Below are positions 44,588-52,346 of a stretch of DNA of 64,000 nt, one piece after another. Below the pieces are notes generated by a model. It did not search any database, was not told the DNA's origin, and saw only the letters and a program-made list of their open reading frames with translations. The stretch is taken from contig NZ_QFZK01000004.1 in the NCBI RefSeq assembly GCF_003415675.1, forward strand, positions 248,001-312,000, read 5' to 3'. The translations under genes and the position numbers were made by a program. This DNA comes from Rhodoferax lacus (GTDB lineage: Bacteria > Pseudomonadota > Gammaproteobacteria > Burkholderiales > Burkholderiaceae_C). Each line of letters begins with the position of its first letter. The stretch's first letter is position 1.

Positions 44588-45369
44588 AGGCGCCAGCGGT
44601 TGAGACGGTTTTCCAGTGGGCGCAGCAGCAGGGCTTCGAGCAGGAAGATCACAGCCGCAAAGGCCAGGCTGTAGGCCAGGATGCTGGTGATGTCAAAGAA
44701 GTGGAAGAAGCTGCCAATCTGGAAACCCACGCCGTCGCTGCGGCCCAGCAGCTCCACCACCAGCACGATCTTCCAGATCAGCGCGAGGCCATTGCGCGCC
44801 GAGCTGAACAGATACGGATACAGCTGCGGCAGGTAGACCTTGAAGAAGCGCTCAGAGTAGGAGAGGCGGTAGACCTGCGCCACCTCCAGCAGGTTGGCGT
44901 CCACGGCGCGCGCGCCCTCGCGCAGGTTGATGGCCACCATGGGAATCTTGTTGATCACCACCGCCAGAATGGCCGCGCTCTCGCTCAGGCCAAACCAGAT
45001 GTAGCACAGGATGGTGGTCACCAGCGCGGGGATGTTCAGTCCCAGTATCAGCAGGCTGTCCAGCGCCCGGTCCCAGCGCCGGTAGCGCCCCATCAGAATG
45101 CCCAGACCCACGCCCAGCAGCATGGCCAGGCAAAAGCTCAGCGCCACGCGCAACAGCGTCTTGCCCAGATGGAACAGCAGCTCGCCACTGGCCAATGCAC
45201 TCCACAGGGCATCCAAAACGGCCAGCGGTGTGGGCAGGGTGCGGCTGTGGGCCTGCAGGGCCACCACGTGCCACAGCAGCAGCAGCAGCAGCAGGGGCCA
45301 CAGGCGTGCCCAGCGCTCGGAGCCTGCGGCCAGGGGGCTTGCCGCTTGCGGACTCAGTTCTTCGGGCAT
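44584..45369 (-). CDS. ABC transporter permease (NitT/TauT type)
   Basis: A 261-residue inner-membrane permease with about six helices. The EAA loop reads LLEVAQVYRLSYSERFFKVY followed by LPQLYPYLFSSARNGLALIW. ATG 45369 (MPEELSP) is chosen; further upstream the frame is not protein-like. It overlaps the substrate-binding gene by 16 bases and the ATPase gene by 4, so the three genes are a tight operon. Confidence 0.92.
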   Translation of the reverse strand: MPEELSPQAASPLAAGSERWARLWPLLLLLLLWHVVALQAHSRTLPTPLAVLDALWSALASGELLFHLGKTLLRVALSFCLAMLLGVGLGILMGRYRRWDRALDSLLILGLNIPALVTTILCYIWFGLSESAAILAVVINKIPMVAINLREGARAVDANLLEVAQVYRLSYSERFFKVYLPQLYPYLFSSARNGLALIWKIVLVVELLGRSDGVGFQIGSFFHFFDITSILAYSLAFAAVIFLLEALLLRPLENRLNRWRL

Positions 45370-46361
45370 GTGGGGAGCTTGAACCCGTTCCAGAAGGTGC
45401 CCTCGGACAGGCTGCGGGATTTGCCTACCAGCCTGTCGCCACCGGTCTCGGCCAGGATCCTGAAGACGCTGGCCACGTTGGCCTGCGCGTCGGCATATTC
45501 GCAGGTGGGAATACCGTTGCGGTAGCCGTTGCGCAGGGCCACAAAGGTGGCGTTGTCCTCCGTGCGCATCAGGGGCTTGAGGCGTTCCCACTCGGCGTCA
45601 CTTTTGGCCATCAGGGCCTTGGCCTCTTGCGAGGCGGCCAGGAAGCGCTCCAGCGTGTCACGGTTCTGGTTGGCCCAGTCTTCACGGAACACCCAGCCCA
45701 CCAGCGGGATGGGTCGGTCCACGCCCAGGCCCGCCAAAATTTCGGGCAGCTTGATCAGCGGGCGCTGGCCATTGGCCTCCAGCCGTGCATCAAAATGCCA
45801 GACGTTCAGGGCTGCGTCCACCTGGCCGCTCAGGGCCAGCTCATTCAGGAGGGGAGGTGCTGCAAACACCGGGCGGGCAGCGCTGTTGATGTCCATGCCG
45901 AACTTCTTGCTGGCATAGGCGCGCAGCAGCAGCCAGGTCTTGTCATACGGGCCACCATTGATGCCTATGGATTTGCCCCTCAGGTCAGCCACACTGCGGA
46001 TGCCGCTGTCGGCCTTGACCATGACCGAGCCCACCGCGTTCGAGTAGGGCGCAAAGCTGTAGGCCATGCCCTCGGCGCGCTGGCGCGTGACCCAGATCCA
46101 GTCGGAGACGATGACATCCACCGCGCCGCCCTGCAGGGCCACGGTGGAGGCGTCGCCAGAGGCCAGCGGAACCACCTTGAGATTGAGGCCGCGCTTTTGT
46201 GCCAGCTGGTGTGCCTGCATCACATCGAGTTCCCAGTTCACTGTTCCAAACTGGAGCACTCCCACGCGCAGTGTGGCAGCGGCGTCGGCCGCCAGGGCAG
46301 GCAGTTGGGCCAGGGCCAGGCTGACGCCTATGAGCAGGTGTAAGAGGGCGCGAAAGGTCAT
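45354..46361 (-). CDS. ABC transporter substrate-binding protein (NitT/TauT type)
   Basis: A 335-residue periplasmic receptor with a signal peptide (about 1-25, ending ALAADA). The fold is recognised by LRVGVLQFGTVNWELDVMQ, VDVIVSDWIWVTRQR, LRGKSIGINGGPYDKTWLLL, and ALNVWHFDARLEANGQ. The VNWEL segment differs from classic taurine or nitrate receptors, so the ligand is open. ATG 46361 is preferred over GTG 46376. First gene of the transporter operon, 100 bases after the next upstream gene's end. Confidence 0.88.
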   Translation of the reverse strand: MTFRALLHLLIGVSLALAQLPALAADAAATLRVGVLQFGTVNWELDVMQAHQLAQKRGLNLKVVPLASGDASTVALQGGAVDVIVSDWIWVTRQRAEGMAYSFAPYSNAVGSVMVKADSGIRSVADLRGKSIGINGGPYDKTWLLLRAYASKKFGMDINSAARPVFAAPPLLNELALSGQVDAALNVWHFDARLEANGQRPLIKLPEILAGLGVDRPIPLVGWVFREDWANQNRDTLERFLAASQEAKALMAKSDAEWERLKPLMRTEDNATFVALRNGYRNGIPTCEYADAQANVASVFRILAETGGDRLVGKSRSLSEGTFWNGFKLPTCPKN

Positions 46362-46461
46362 GGCAGTGCGTGTCACCCCTGGGGGGTTGTCTCGTTATGG
46401 AGAAATTGTAAGCACCAATCCGCAAGGGCCGTGCCAGCGCGCGCGGCCGCTGCATGCCGCT

Positions 46462-47037
46462 TCAGCGTATGTGCAGACGCGCAATCCAGTGGGCGCCCGG
46501 GGGCAGGTCGTCACGCTGCCCCGGGGCGTAGGGCGGTGTCAGCAAGTCATCGGGTGGCGCGCTGATCAGGTTCAGGTCCACGGCCTGGGGCAGGCCCACC
46601 AGGCCCTCGCCATCGGGCTCCAGGCGGAAGTACAGGCCGTTCCAGAGCTTGGCGCCAAAGTCGCGCGGCTGCTTGAACAGAAACAGCAGCTGGTGCTCCA
46701 GCCACGCGTAGTCATTGCCGCTGACCGTGCCCGGGTTGGTGTAAGGGTAGGGCACGTGGCACAGCACTTCGTCCGGGCCTTGCAAGCACTTGAATTCTTT
46801 CATCGACAGGAAGTGGTCTACAAACCGCTGGTGGTCCACGGACAGGGTGAAGGCAGTGCGGCCATCGGCTTGGGGTGTGAAGTCCACATGGCCAATGGGC
46901 AGGACCTGCTGGTCACGGGTGAGCGCGCTGAGGGTCTTGCGCCCGGACAGCTCCCAGGCCTGCACCTGCGGGGCCCAGGCCCACAGCAGGGCTGTGGCTA
47001 CAAGCAGCCAGGCCGGGCGCGGGAATGCAGGTTTCAT
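46462..47037 (-). CDS. Conserved secreted protein of unknown function
   Basis: A 191-residue exported protein with a signal peptide (about 1-27, ending VQA). The mature part has WELSGRKTLSALTRDQQVLP, IGHVDFTPQADGRTAFTLSV and a C-terminal DDLPPGAHWIARLHIR. Two cysteines (FKCLQGPDEVLCH) may form a disulfide. I do not recognise a named family. ATG 47037 follows CGGAG. It is between the ABC operon and the ACT-domain gene on the same strand, possibly unrelated to either. Confidence 0.75.
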   Translation of the reverse strand: MKPAFPRPAWLLVATALLWAWAPQVQAWELSGRKTLSALTRDQQVLPIGHVDFTPQADGRTAFTLSVDHQRFVDHFLSMKEFKCLQGPDEVLCHVPYPYTNPGTVSGNDYAWLEHQLLFLFKQPRDFGAKLWNGLYFRLEPDGEGLVGLPQAVDLNLISAPPDDLLTPPYAPGQRDDLPPGAHWIARLHIR

Positions 47038-47142
47038 GGCAGGTCTCCGTGGTGTGTGCTGCAGCCTGGACCACTCCGGGCGTCGCATTTTTTGTGCTAC
47101 AGCCCGACGCAGGATGCATGCCAGCACGGCAGCGCGGTGGAT

Positions 47143-47670
47143 CTAGCGCAGCGACTCTTCCAGGTCGATGGTGAGCGTCAGCGCATCGGCAATGCGGTCG
47201 AGCTGGGTGTTGAGTTCGGACAGGTCCAGCGCATGCGGCACCTGGATGTGGGCCACCGCTTCAAAAAGGGGCTCCCCACTCATGGGGGCGCTGGTGACGC
47301 TGGTGTCCATGTCACGCACGCTGATGTGGCGCTCGGCCAGCGCGTGCGATACCTCGCGCACAATGCCGGGCCTGTCATTGCCCACAATTGACAGGCGCAG
47401 CGATCGCCCGTTGCCGGTGGCCTCTTCGGCCTGTTGGTCGGCCACCAGCACCGAGAGCTGCTGCGCTGACAGGGCCAGCAGGGCCGTGCGCAGACCGGCT
47501 GCCTTGTTCTGGGCGATCTCCACTTTCACAATGCCGGCAAATTGCCCGGCCAGCTCGCTCATGCGGCTCTCCAGCCAGTTGCCGCCGTGATCGGCCACGG
47601 TCTGCGACAGCTTCTCCACCAGGCCGGGTTGGTCTGCGCCTACAAAGGTAAATACAAAGGGTGTGGCCAC
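47143..47670 (-). CDS. ACT-domain protein, GcvR-like
   Basis: A 175-residue cytoplasmic protein with two ACT domains, the first opening with FVFTFVGADQPGLVEKLSQT, the second with RLSIVGNDRPGIVREVSHAL. This is the layout of glycine cleavage regulator GcvR, which represses gcv through partner proteins. The GTG start at 47670 is chosen because CGGAG lies about eight bases upstream; an ORF start further on (47721) has no such site. It lies 13 bases after the cupin gene. Confidence 0.85.
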   Translation of the reverse strand: MATPFVFTFVGADQPGLVEKLSQTVADHGGNWLESRMSELAGQFAGIVKVEIAQNKAAGLRTALLALSAQQLSVLVADQQAEEATGNGRSLRLSIVGNDRPGIVREVSHALAERHISVRDMDTSVTSAPMSGEPLFEAVAHIQVPHALDLSELNTQLDRIADALTLTIDLEESLR

Positions 47671-47683
47671 GGTGTGACTCCGG

Positions 47684-48013
47684 TTATTTGCACAAAACAA
47701 TGGTGACCAGCGCCGAGGCATGTTCCAGTGCCGTCACGCTGTGTGGCACCTCGCCGTGCAGAAACATCAGCTGTCCGGCCGACAGCAGGGTGATGTCGCC
47801 ATTCACCTCCACATCCAGCACGCCTTCCAGGCACTGGATGGTGATTTCACCCGACACCTTGTGCGTGGGCATGGTCTTGCCCGCGGGCAGCACCAGGCGT
47901 ATCACCTCCAACTGGTCCGACTTGAACAGCGCTACCGAGCGCTGCTCGGGCAGGCTGCTGCCAAAGGGCACGACCGCAATGGGCTGGCCCGAAAGTGCGT
48001 GGGGGATGGACAT
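47684..48013 (-). CDS. Small cupin-domain protein
   Basis: A 109-residue single-domain cupin. Metal-binding motif 1 is partly present (PTHKVSGEITIQCLEG) and motif 2 is LMFLHGEVPHSV with one His. The first His is followed by K-V-S rather than the typical H-x-H, so binding may be atypical. No enzyme activity can be assigned. It likely shares a transcript with the ACT-domain gene (13-base gap). Confidence 0.82.
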   Translation of the reverse strand: MSIPHALSGQPIAVVPFGSSLPEQRSVALFKSDQLEVIRLVLPAGKTMPTHKVSGEITIQCLEGVLDVEVNGDITLLSAGQLMFLHGEVPHSVTALEHASALVTIVLCK

Positions 48014-48085
48014 GGTGCGTGCTCCTGAAAATGTGACCGTCAGTCACTGTTATAGGCAGTTATGGCGCAAGCACCTTGCGCTGCC

Positions 48086-48478
48086 TCACACGAAGGCGTG
48101 TAAAAAGCCCGCGGGGTTTTTGGACACCGCCACTGACGCCATCCAACCCAGCACCAGCAGGGCGGCAACCCAGGCAGTGGCGCGCAAAGGCTTGGCCACG
48201 CTGGCACGCATGGCCACCACGCCGAGAGCGATGTAGAGCACAAGCCCGATGATCTTGGCCAGCAGCCAGGGTGTGCTGGTCGGGTTCAGGTGCAGCGTCG
48301 CAGCCAGGGCGATGGCCGAGACCAGCAGCACCGTGTCCACCACGTGCGGCACGATTTTGGCGGGGCGCGATTGCACCCATGCGGCACCCGTGAGCGAGGC
48401 CAGGCCACGGACGGTGAAGCCCACGGCGGAAAGCGCCACGGCGCCCATGTGAAGGTGTTTGAGTGCTTGGTATTCCAT
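48086..48478 (-). CDS. SirB2-family inner-membrane protein
   Basis: A 130-residue membrane protein with four predicted helices. MEYQALKHLHMGAVALSAVGF opening, the SRPAKIVPHVVDTVLLVSA segment and PWLLAKIIGLVLYIALGVVA match the SirB2 family. Function is not known beyond an old report of effects on invasion gene expression in Salmonella. ATG 48478 is the family start. Confidence 0.85.
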   Translation of the reverse strand: MEYQALKHLHMGAVALSAVGFTVRGLASLTGAAWVQSRPAKIVPHVVDTVLLVSAIALAATLHLNPTSTPWLLAKIIGLVLYIALGVVAMRASVAKPLRATAWVAALLVLGWMASVAVSKNPAGFLHAFV

Positions 48479-48578
48479 GCGGCAGTCTAGCCCCAAGGTC
48501 TTGGCACCTTGCGGCGTGGGGTTAAGCCCAATGTATCATGCCGTGATATACAAAAGCCAGACCAGCACCAGGCCCGCC

Positions 48579-49724
48579 ATGCCCTTTCTGTCCACCACCT
48601 ACCGTTGGCTGCTGTCCGAAGGCTGGCGTGCCGCTTTTGGCGCGCTCGCGGGCATGGCGCTGTGCACCGTGTTTCTGCATGCCATCACACCCGGCAGCCA
48701 CTGGATGCTGGCTCCGCTGGGTGCCACCCTGATGATTCTGTATGTGCAGCCGCACAGCCCGGTGGCGCAGCCCTGGCCGGTGATCGGCAGCTACCTGCTG
48801 TCTTGCCTGGCGGGTCTTGCGTGCGCGCAGTGGGTGGCTGTGCCGCAGCTCTGCGCCACACTGGCCGTGGCCTGCAGCATCTGGCTGATGGTGCGTCTGG
48901 ACTGCATCCATCCGCCTGGTGCGGCGCTGGCCCTGGGCCTTGCGCTGGACGGCCCGCACAGCGGCGAGGCGGCGCTGCAACTGGCCGTGCAGGTCGGCCT
49001 GAACGTGGGCATGGCCATGCTCTCCACCATGCTGGTGAGCAACCTGCTGCTGCGCAGACCCTATCCCTTTACGGCGCAGGCGCAGGCCCTGGGACGCCAC
49101 CAGACGGCCGATGCCGCACCCATGCGCCGCATAGGCCTGGTGCATGCGGACCTGGCCAGCGCCGTAAAAGCCCTGGACACTTTTGTGGACGTGCAGGAAG
49201 ACGAGCTGGTGGACATATACAACCTGGCCGTGGACCACGCCTTTGGCCGCCATGTGGGTCTGACCTGCGCAGACATCATGTCGCGCGATGTGATCACCGC
49301 GCACTTCGACACCGACCTGGAAGAGGCCTGGAGCCAGCTGCGCCTGCACAAGATCAAGTCCCTGCCGGTAGTGGATGGCTTTGACCGCCTGATCGGCATT
49401 GCCACGGTGGCCGACTTCCTGCGGCAGATGGATGACACCTCTGCCGCCGGCATGGCCATACGCCTGCAGGGCCTGCTGCGCCGCACGCCGGGTGTGAGCT
49501 CGGCCAAGGCCGAGGTGGTAGGGCAGATCATGACGGCCAAGGTGTTCAGCGCCCATCCCGAGACACCCATCGCGCCGCTGGTCGTGCAAATGACCGACAA
49601 CGGTCTGCCGCACATCCCCATCATCGACGCGCAGCGCAAGGTGGTGGGCATGGTGACGCAGTCCGACATGCTGGCCGCGCTGTACAAGCGCATTGCCGTT
49701 TCTGAAGCCGTGGCCGCAGCCTGA
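48579..49724 (+). CDS. HPP-family membrane protein with C-terminal CBS pair
   Basis: A 381-residue protein. The N-terminal half (about 10-175) has four predicted membrane helices and the HPP motif in CIHPPGAALALGLAL. The C-terminal half has two CBS domains (about 225-285 and 310-375, with ADIMSRDVITAH and VGQIMTAKVFSAHP), which usually bind adenine nucleotides. HPP proteins have been proposed to transport nitrite in plants and cyanobacteria. Here nitric-oxide genes lie 2 kb downstream, but a link is only inference. Start ATG 48579 has a weak ribosome site. Confidence 0.85.
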   Translation: MPFLSTTYRWLLSEGWRAAFGALAGMALCTVFLHAITPGSHWMLAPLGATLMILYVQPHSPVAQPWPVIGSYLLSCLAGLACAQWVAVPQLCATLAVACSIWLMVRLDCIHPPGAALALGLALDGPHSGEAALQLAVQVGLNVGMAMLSTMLVSNLLLRRPYPFTAQAQALGRHQTADAAPMRRIGLVHADLASAVKALDTFVDVQEDELVDIYNLAVDHAFGRHVGLTCADIMSRDVITAHFDTDLEEAWSQLRLHKIKSLPVVDGFDRLIGIATVADFLRQMDDTSAAGMAIRLQGLLRRTPGVSSAKAEVVGQIMTAKVFSAHPETPIAPLVVQMTDNGLPHIPIIDAQRKVVGMVTQSDMLAALYKRIAVSEAVAAA

Positions 49725-49903
49725 TTGCTGTCATGCACGCGGCCAGTTCCGGCGTCCCGGCTGCGTGCGCCAGCATACATACAACACAGGCCAGTTCTCC
49801 TAAGCTCCCGTCAACCGAGCCAGCAAGCTCTGGTGCAGTGCCTACACAAAGGCAATGCGTTTTGAGCCCAGCAAGACGATTGACGACCAACCGGAGTTTC
49901 GAC

Positions 49904-50497
49904 ATGAAGAAAAACCTTTTACTCATTGCAGCCATGGCGCTGAGCGCCCCGGCCTTTGCCGTTGACGGCATTACCCTGGGAGAACCCGGGTACGGCGGAA
50001 CCGGCTGCCCTGCCGGTTCGGTATCGGCCACGCTGAGCCCCGATGCAACATCGCTGAGTTTGTTGTTCGACAAATACCAGGTGGCCGTGGGCGGCACAAC
50101 CGGCAAGAGCTTTGACCGCAAGAGCTGCAACATCGCCATTCCTGTGCGGGTGCCACAAGGCTTCAGCGTCTCTGTGCTGAAAATTGACTACCGTGGCTTC
50201 AACCAGCTGCCGCAAGCGGCAAGCTCGCAGTTCAACGTCGAGTACTTCTTCGCTGGCACACGGGGCCCGGCCTTCCAGAGAAAATTCAGCGGCCCTCTCC
50301 AGTCGGATTATTTGATCAACAACGAGCTCACCGTTCAGGCCATGGTCTGGTCAGCGTGCGGTGCGGACGTCAACCTGCGAACCAACTCGAGCATGCGCGT
50401 GCAGACCGTTGCGAACCGGGAAGCCATGGCATCGATCGATACGCAAGACGTCAGTGCCGGCATCATTTACCAACTGCAATGGCGTTCGTGCAACTAA
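49904..50497 (+). CDS. DUF4360 secreted protein, copy 1
   Basis: A 197-residue exported protein with a signal peptide (about 1-19). Family features are GCPAGSVSATLSPDATSLSL, LLFDKYQV, KSCNIAIPVRVPQGFSV, VLKIDYRGFNQL, and a final WRSCN with a C-terminal cysteine that likely forms a disulfide. Function unknown. The next gene is a diverged paralogue in tandem, separated by a strong terminator. The 179 bases upstream of ATG 49904 hold no gene and no motif I recognise; ATG follows CCGGAG. Confidence 0.85.
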   Translation: MKKNLLLIAAMALSAPAFAVDGITLGEPGYGGTGCPAGSVSATLSPDATSLSLLFDKYQVAVGGTTGKSFDRKSCNIAIPVRVPQGFSVSVLKIDYRGFNQLPQAASSQFNVEYFFAGTRGPAFQRKFSGPLQSDYLINNELTVQAMVWSACGADVNLRTNSSMRVQTVANREAMASIDTQDVSAGIIYQLQWRSCN

Positions 50498-50512
50498 TGT
50501 AGGCACGCGGGT

Positions 50513-50563
50513 ACAGGGCGATGGTTGTGCGGCGTATGGCCGACAGCATCGCCCTGTTTTTTT
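50513..50563 (+). terminator. Rho-independent terminator between the two DUF4360 genes
   Basis: ACAGGGCGATG (50513-50523) pairs perfectly with CATCGCCCTGT (50547-50557), followed by a run of T to 50563. Copy 2 must use its own promoter or depend on read-through. Confidence 0.92.
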
Positions 50564-50598
50564 GAGCCCAACAGAAAGTTCAATACAAAGGTCCAACC

Positions 50599-51186
50599 GT
50601 GAAATTCATCATGAAAAGCATGCTCGTGTGTGCAGGGTTTGCCTGTCTGCCGGTGTGGGCCCAAGACGCCAACGCTTGCCCAGAGGGTAGCTACTCCATC
50701 GTCACCTCGCCCGACGGCACCAGTCTGAGCCTGTTGTTTGACCAGTTCACCCTGGAGAGCAGCGGTGTTGCTGGCCAGGCCATGCCACGAAAAGTGTGCA
50801 AGCTTGCGATCCCGCTCCATTTGCCGGCGAACCAGTCCATCGGTGTGTACAAGGTAGATTACCGAGGCTTTGCGAAACTCTCTGCGAAACAGGAGACGAC
50901 TCTGGAGGTTCAGTACTTCCTGGGGCCCCACGACACCGGGCACAGTCGCGTTTTCAAACGCAAAGTCAAGGGGCCGCGTGAAGGCGACTATGTGTTTAAT
51001 GAGACCATCGGTGCGGGGCAAATGAAACGCGTCGGGTGTGGCGCGGCCGCTGTGCTCAACGTCTCCATCGCACTCAGCCTGGAAGGAGCCCAGCAAGCCG
51101 GTCAGGCCATGTCGTCCCTGGACACCATGGATGCCACCAAGGGTGGAAGCCTGGTCTACCACTTCGATTTGAAGGCCTGTTCCTGA
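50599..51186 (+). CDS. DUF4360 secreted protein, copy 2
   Basis: A 195-residue exported paralogue of the preceding gene, with signal peptide (about 1-21). Shared features are ACPEGSYSIVTSPDGTSLSL, LLFDQFTL, KVCKLAIPLHLPANQSIGV and YKVDYRGFAKLSAKQ, with a C-terminal cysteine (KACS). Alternative start ATG 50611. The tandem arrangement implies an old duplication, as the two differ over most positions. Confidence 0.85.
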   Translation: MKFIMKSMLVCAGFACLPVWAQDANACPEGSYSIVTSPDGTSLSLLFDQFTLESSGVAGQAMPRKVCKLAIPLHLPANQSIGVYKVDYRGFAKLSAKQETTLEVQYFLGPHDTGHSRVFKRKVKGPREGDYVFNETIGAGQMKRVGCGAAAVLNVSIALSLEGAQQAGQAMSSLDTMDATKGGSLVYHFDLKACS

Positions 51187-51210
51187 AGCCTTGCTACCCA
51201 CCGCACGCAC

Positions 51211-51681
51211 CTACCGCGGTAGCCCCGGCGTTGGTGCCTTGCGCGAAACCGGCGCCTGCACCCGCTTGGTCGCTGCCGGTGCAATCAGGTCCGCCAGCGT
51301 GACCGCATCCAGCACCGCCAAATAGCTGGCCGTGGCCTGGTGCAGCACACCCTTGAGGCGGCAATGCTGGCTCAGGCCGCACTGCGTGTTGCCGGGCTCG
51401 AAGCACTCCACCATATGGAAGTCGGTCTCGGTCTGGCGTACCACGGCGCCTATGTTGATGGCCTCTGCATCCTGCAACAGCCGCATGCCGCCGCCCCGTC
51501 CACGCGTGGTCTCCAGCAGGCCTTGCGCGCCGAGCTGGTGGACGATCTTCGTGAGGTGGCTGCGCGAAATGCCGTGGCCATCGGCGATCTCGGTAATGGT
51601 TACCGGCTCGTCGCGGGCCTGGCAGGCTGCGCAGTACATCAGCACGCGCAGGGTGTAGTCGGTCCACTGGGTCAGTCGCAT
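51211..51681 (-). CDS. nsrR: Rrf2-family nitric-oxide-sensing repressor NsrR
   Basis: A 156-residue Rrf2 repressor with an N-terminal winged helix (MRLTQWTDYTLRVLMYC and ISRSHLTKIVHQL) and a wing RGRGGGMRL. Cysteines at 93, 101 and 107 (C-x7-C-x5-C) are the expected iron-sulfur ligands for sensing nitric oxide. ATG 51681 gives the canonical MRLTQ start; an in-frame ATG at 51711 adds ten residues. Divergent from the hemerythrin gene, with two matching operators in the gap. Confidence 0.92.
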   Translation of the reverse strand: MRLTQWTDYTLRVLMYCAACQARDEPVTITEIADGHGISRSHLTKIVHQLGAQGLLETTRGRGGGMRLLQDAEAINIGAVVRQTETDFHMVECFEPGNTQCGLSQHCRLKGVLHQATASYLAVLDAVTLADLIAPAATKRVQAPVSRKAPTPGLPR

Positions 51682-51705
51682 GGTGTTGGGAGGGCTGTGT
51701 AAAAG

Positions 51706-51722
51706 ATTCATCTTAAATGAAT
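51706..51722. promoter_or_regulatory. NsrR-type operator 1
   Basis: ATTCAT-N5-ATGAAT, a perfect 17-base dyad in the nsrR-hemerythrin gap, typical of the AT-rich NsrR operator. Confidence 0.75.
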
Positions 51723-51753
51723 TTATTGCCCTACAATCCGTTTTCTCAATACA

Positions 51754-51768
51754 TTCATATTAAATGAA
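51754..51768. promoter_or_regulatory. NsrR-type operator 2
   Basis: TTCAT-ATTAA-ATGAA, close to operator 1, about 21 bases before the hemerythrin start. Centres are 47 bases apart. Confidence 0.75.
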
Positions 51769-51788
51769 CCTTTAAAGGATTGACCGCC

Positions 51789-52346
51789 ATGAACGCACGC
51801 CTGCCAACCACCCAAGCCGAAACCTTTGTGCCCGGCAGCGATCCGGCAGCGCTGATAGACCACATCCTGGAGCGTTACCACGCCGTGCACCGCACCCAGT
51901 TGCCCGAGCTGATCCGCATGGCCCGCCGCGTGGAGGCAGTGCACCGCGAGCACCCGCAAGTGCCTGCTGGTCTGGCCGACGTGCTGGACGCCATGGAGCA
52001 AGACCTGTTGGTACACATGCAAAAGGAAGAGGCCATTCTGTTCCCCCTGCTCAAGGCCGGTGGCAACCCTTTTGTGGGCCAACCCATCAGCATGATGCGC
52101 GCCGAACACATCGAGCATGGCGCCACACTGGACCGCCTGGCCGGGCTGACGAACAACGCCACCCCACCCCAAGGCGCCTGCAACACCTGGCGCGCGCTCT
52201 ACGCCGGCATAGCCCAGCTCAGCGAAGACCTCGCGCACCACATCCACCTGGAAAACAATGTGCTGTTTGCACAGTTTGAAGCGCCCCAGGTCGTGGCCAA
52301 GTCCACGCCTTCCCACAGCCCCTGCTGCGGCTCTTGCGGAGGTTGA
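51789..52346 (+). CDS. RIC (repair of iron centres) di-iron hemerythrin-like protein, YtfE/ScdA-related
   Basis: A 185-residue four-helix di-iron protein that restores iron-sulfur clusters damaged by nitric oxide. Candidate ligands are H31/H34 (YHAVH), H76 and E80 (HMQKEEAILFP), H107/H110 (EHIEHG), H151 and E155 (HIHLENNVLFAQF). It lacks the N-terminal ScdA domain of longer forms. A Cys-rich tail (CCGSCGG) is notable. ATG 51789 follows AAAGGAT; TTG 51780 is less likely. Under the two NsrR operators and overlapping ccoG by one base. Confidence 0.9.
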   Translation: MNARLPTTQAETFVPGSDPAALIDHILERYHAVHRTQLPELIRMARRVEAVHREHPQVPAGLADVLDAMEQDLLVHMQKEEAILFPLLKAGGNPFVGQPISMMRAEHIEHGATLDRLAGLTNNATPPQGACNTWRALYAGIAQLSEDLAHHIHLENNVLFAQFEAPQVVAKSTPSHSPCCGSCGG

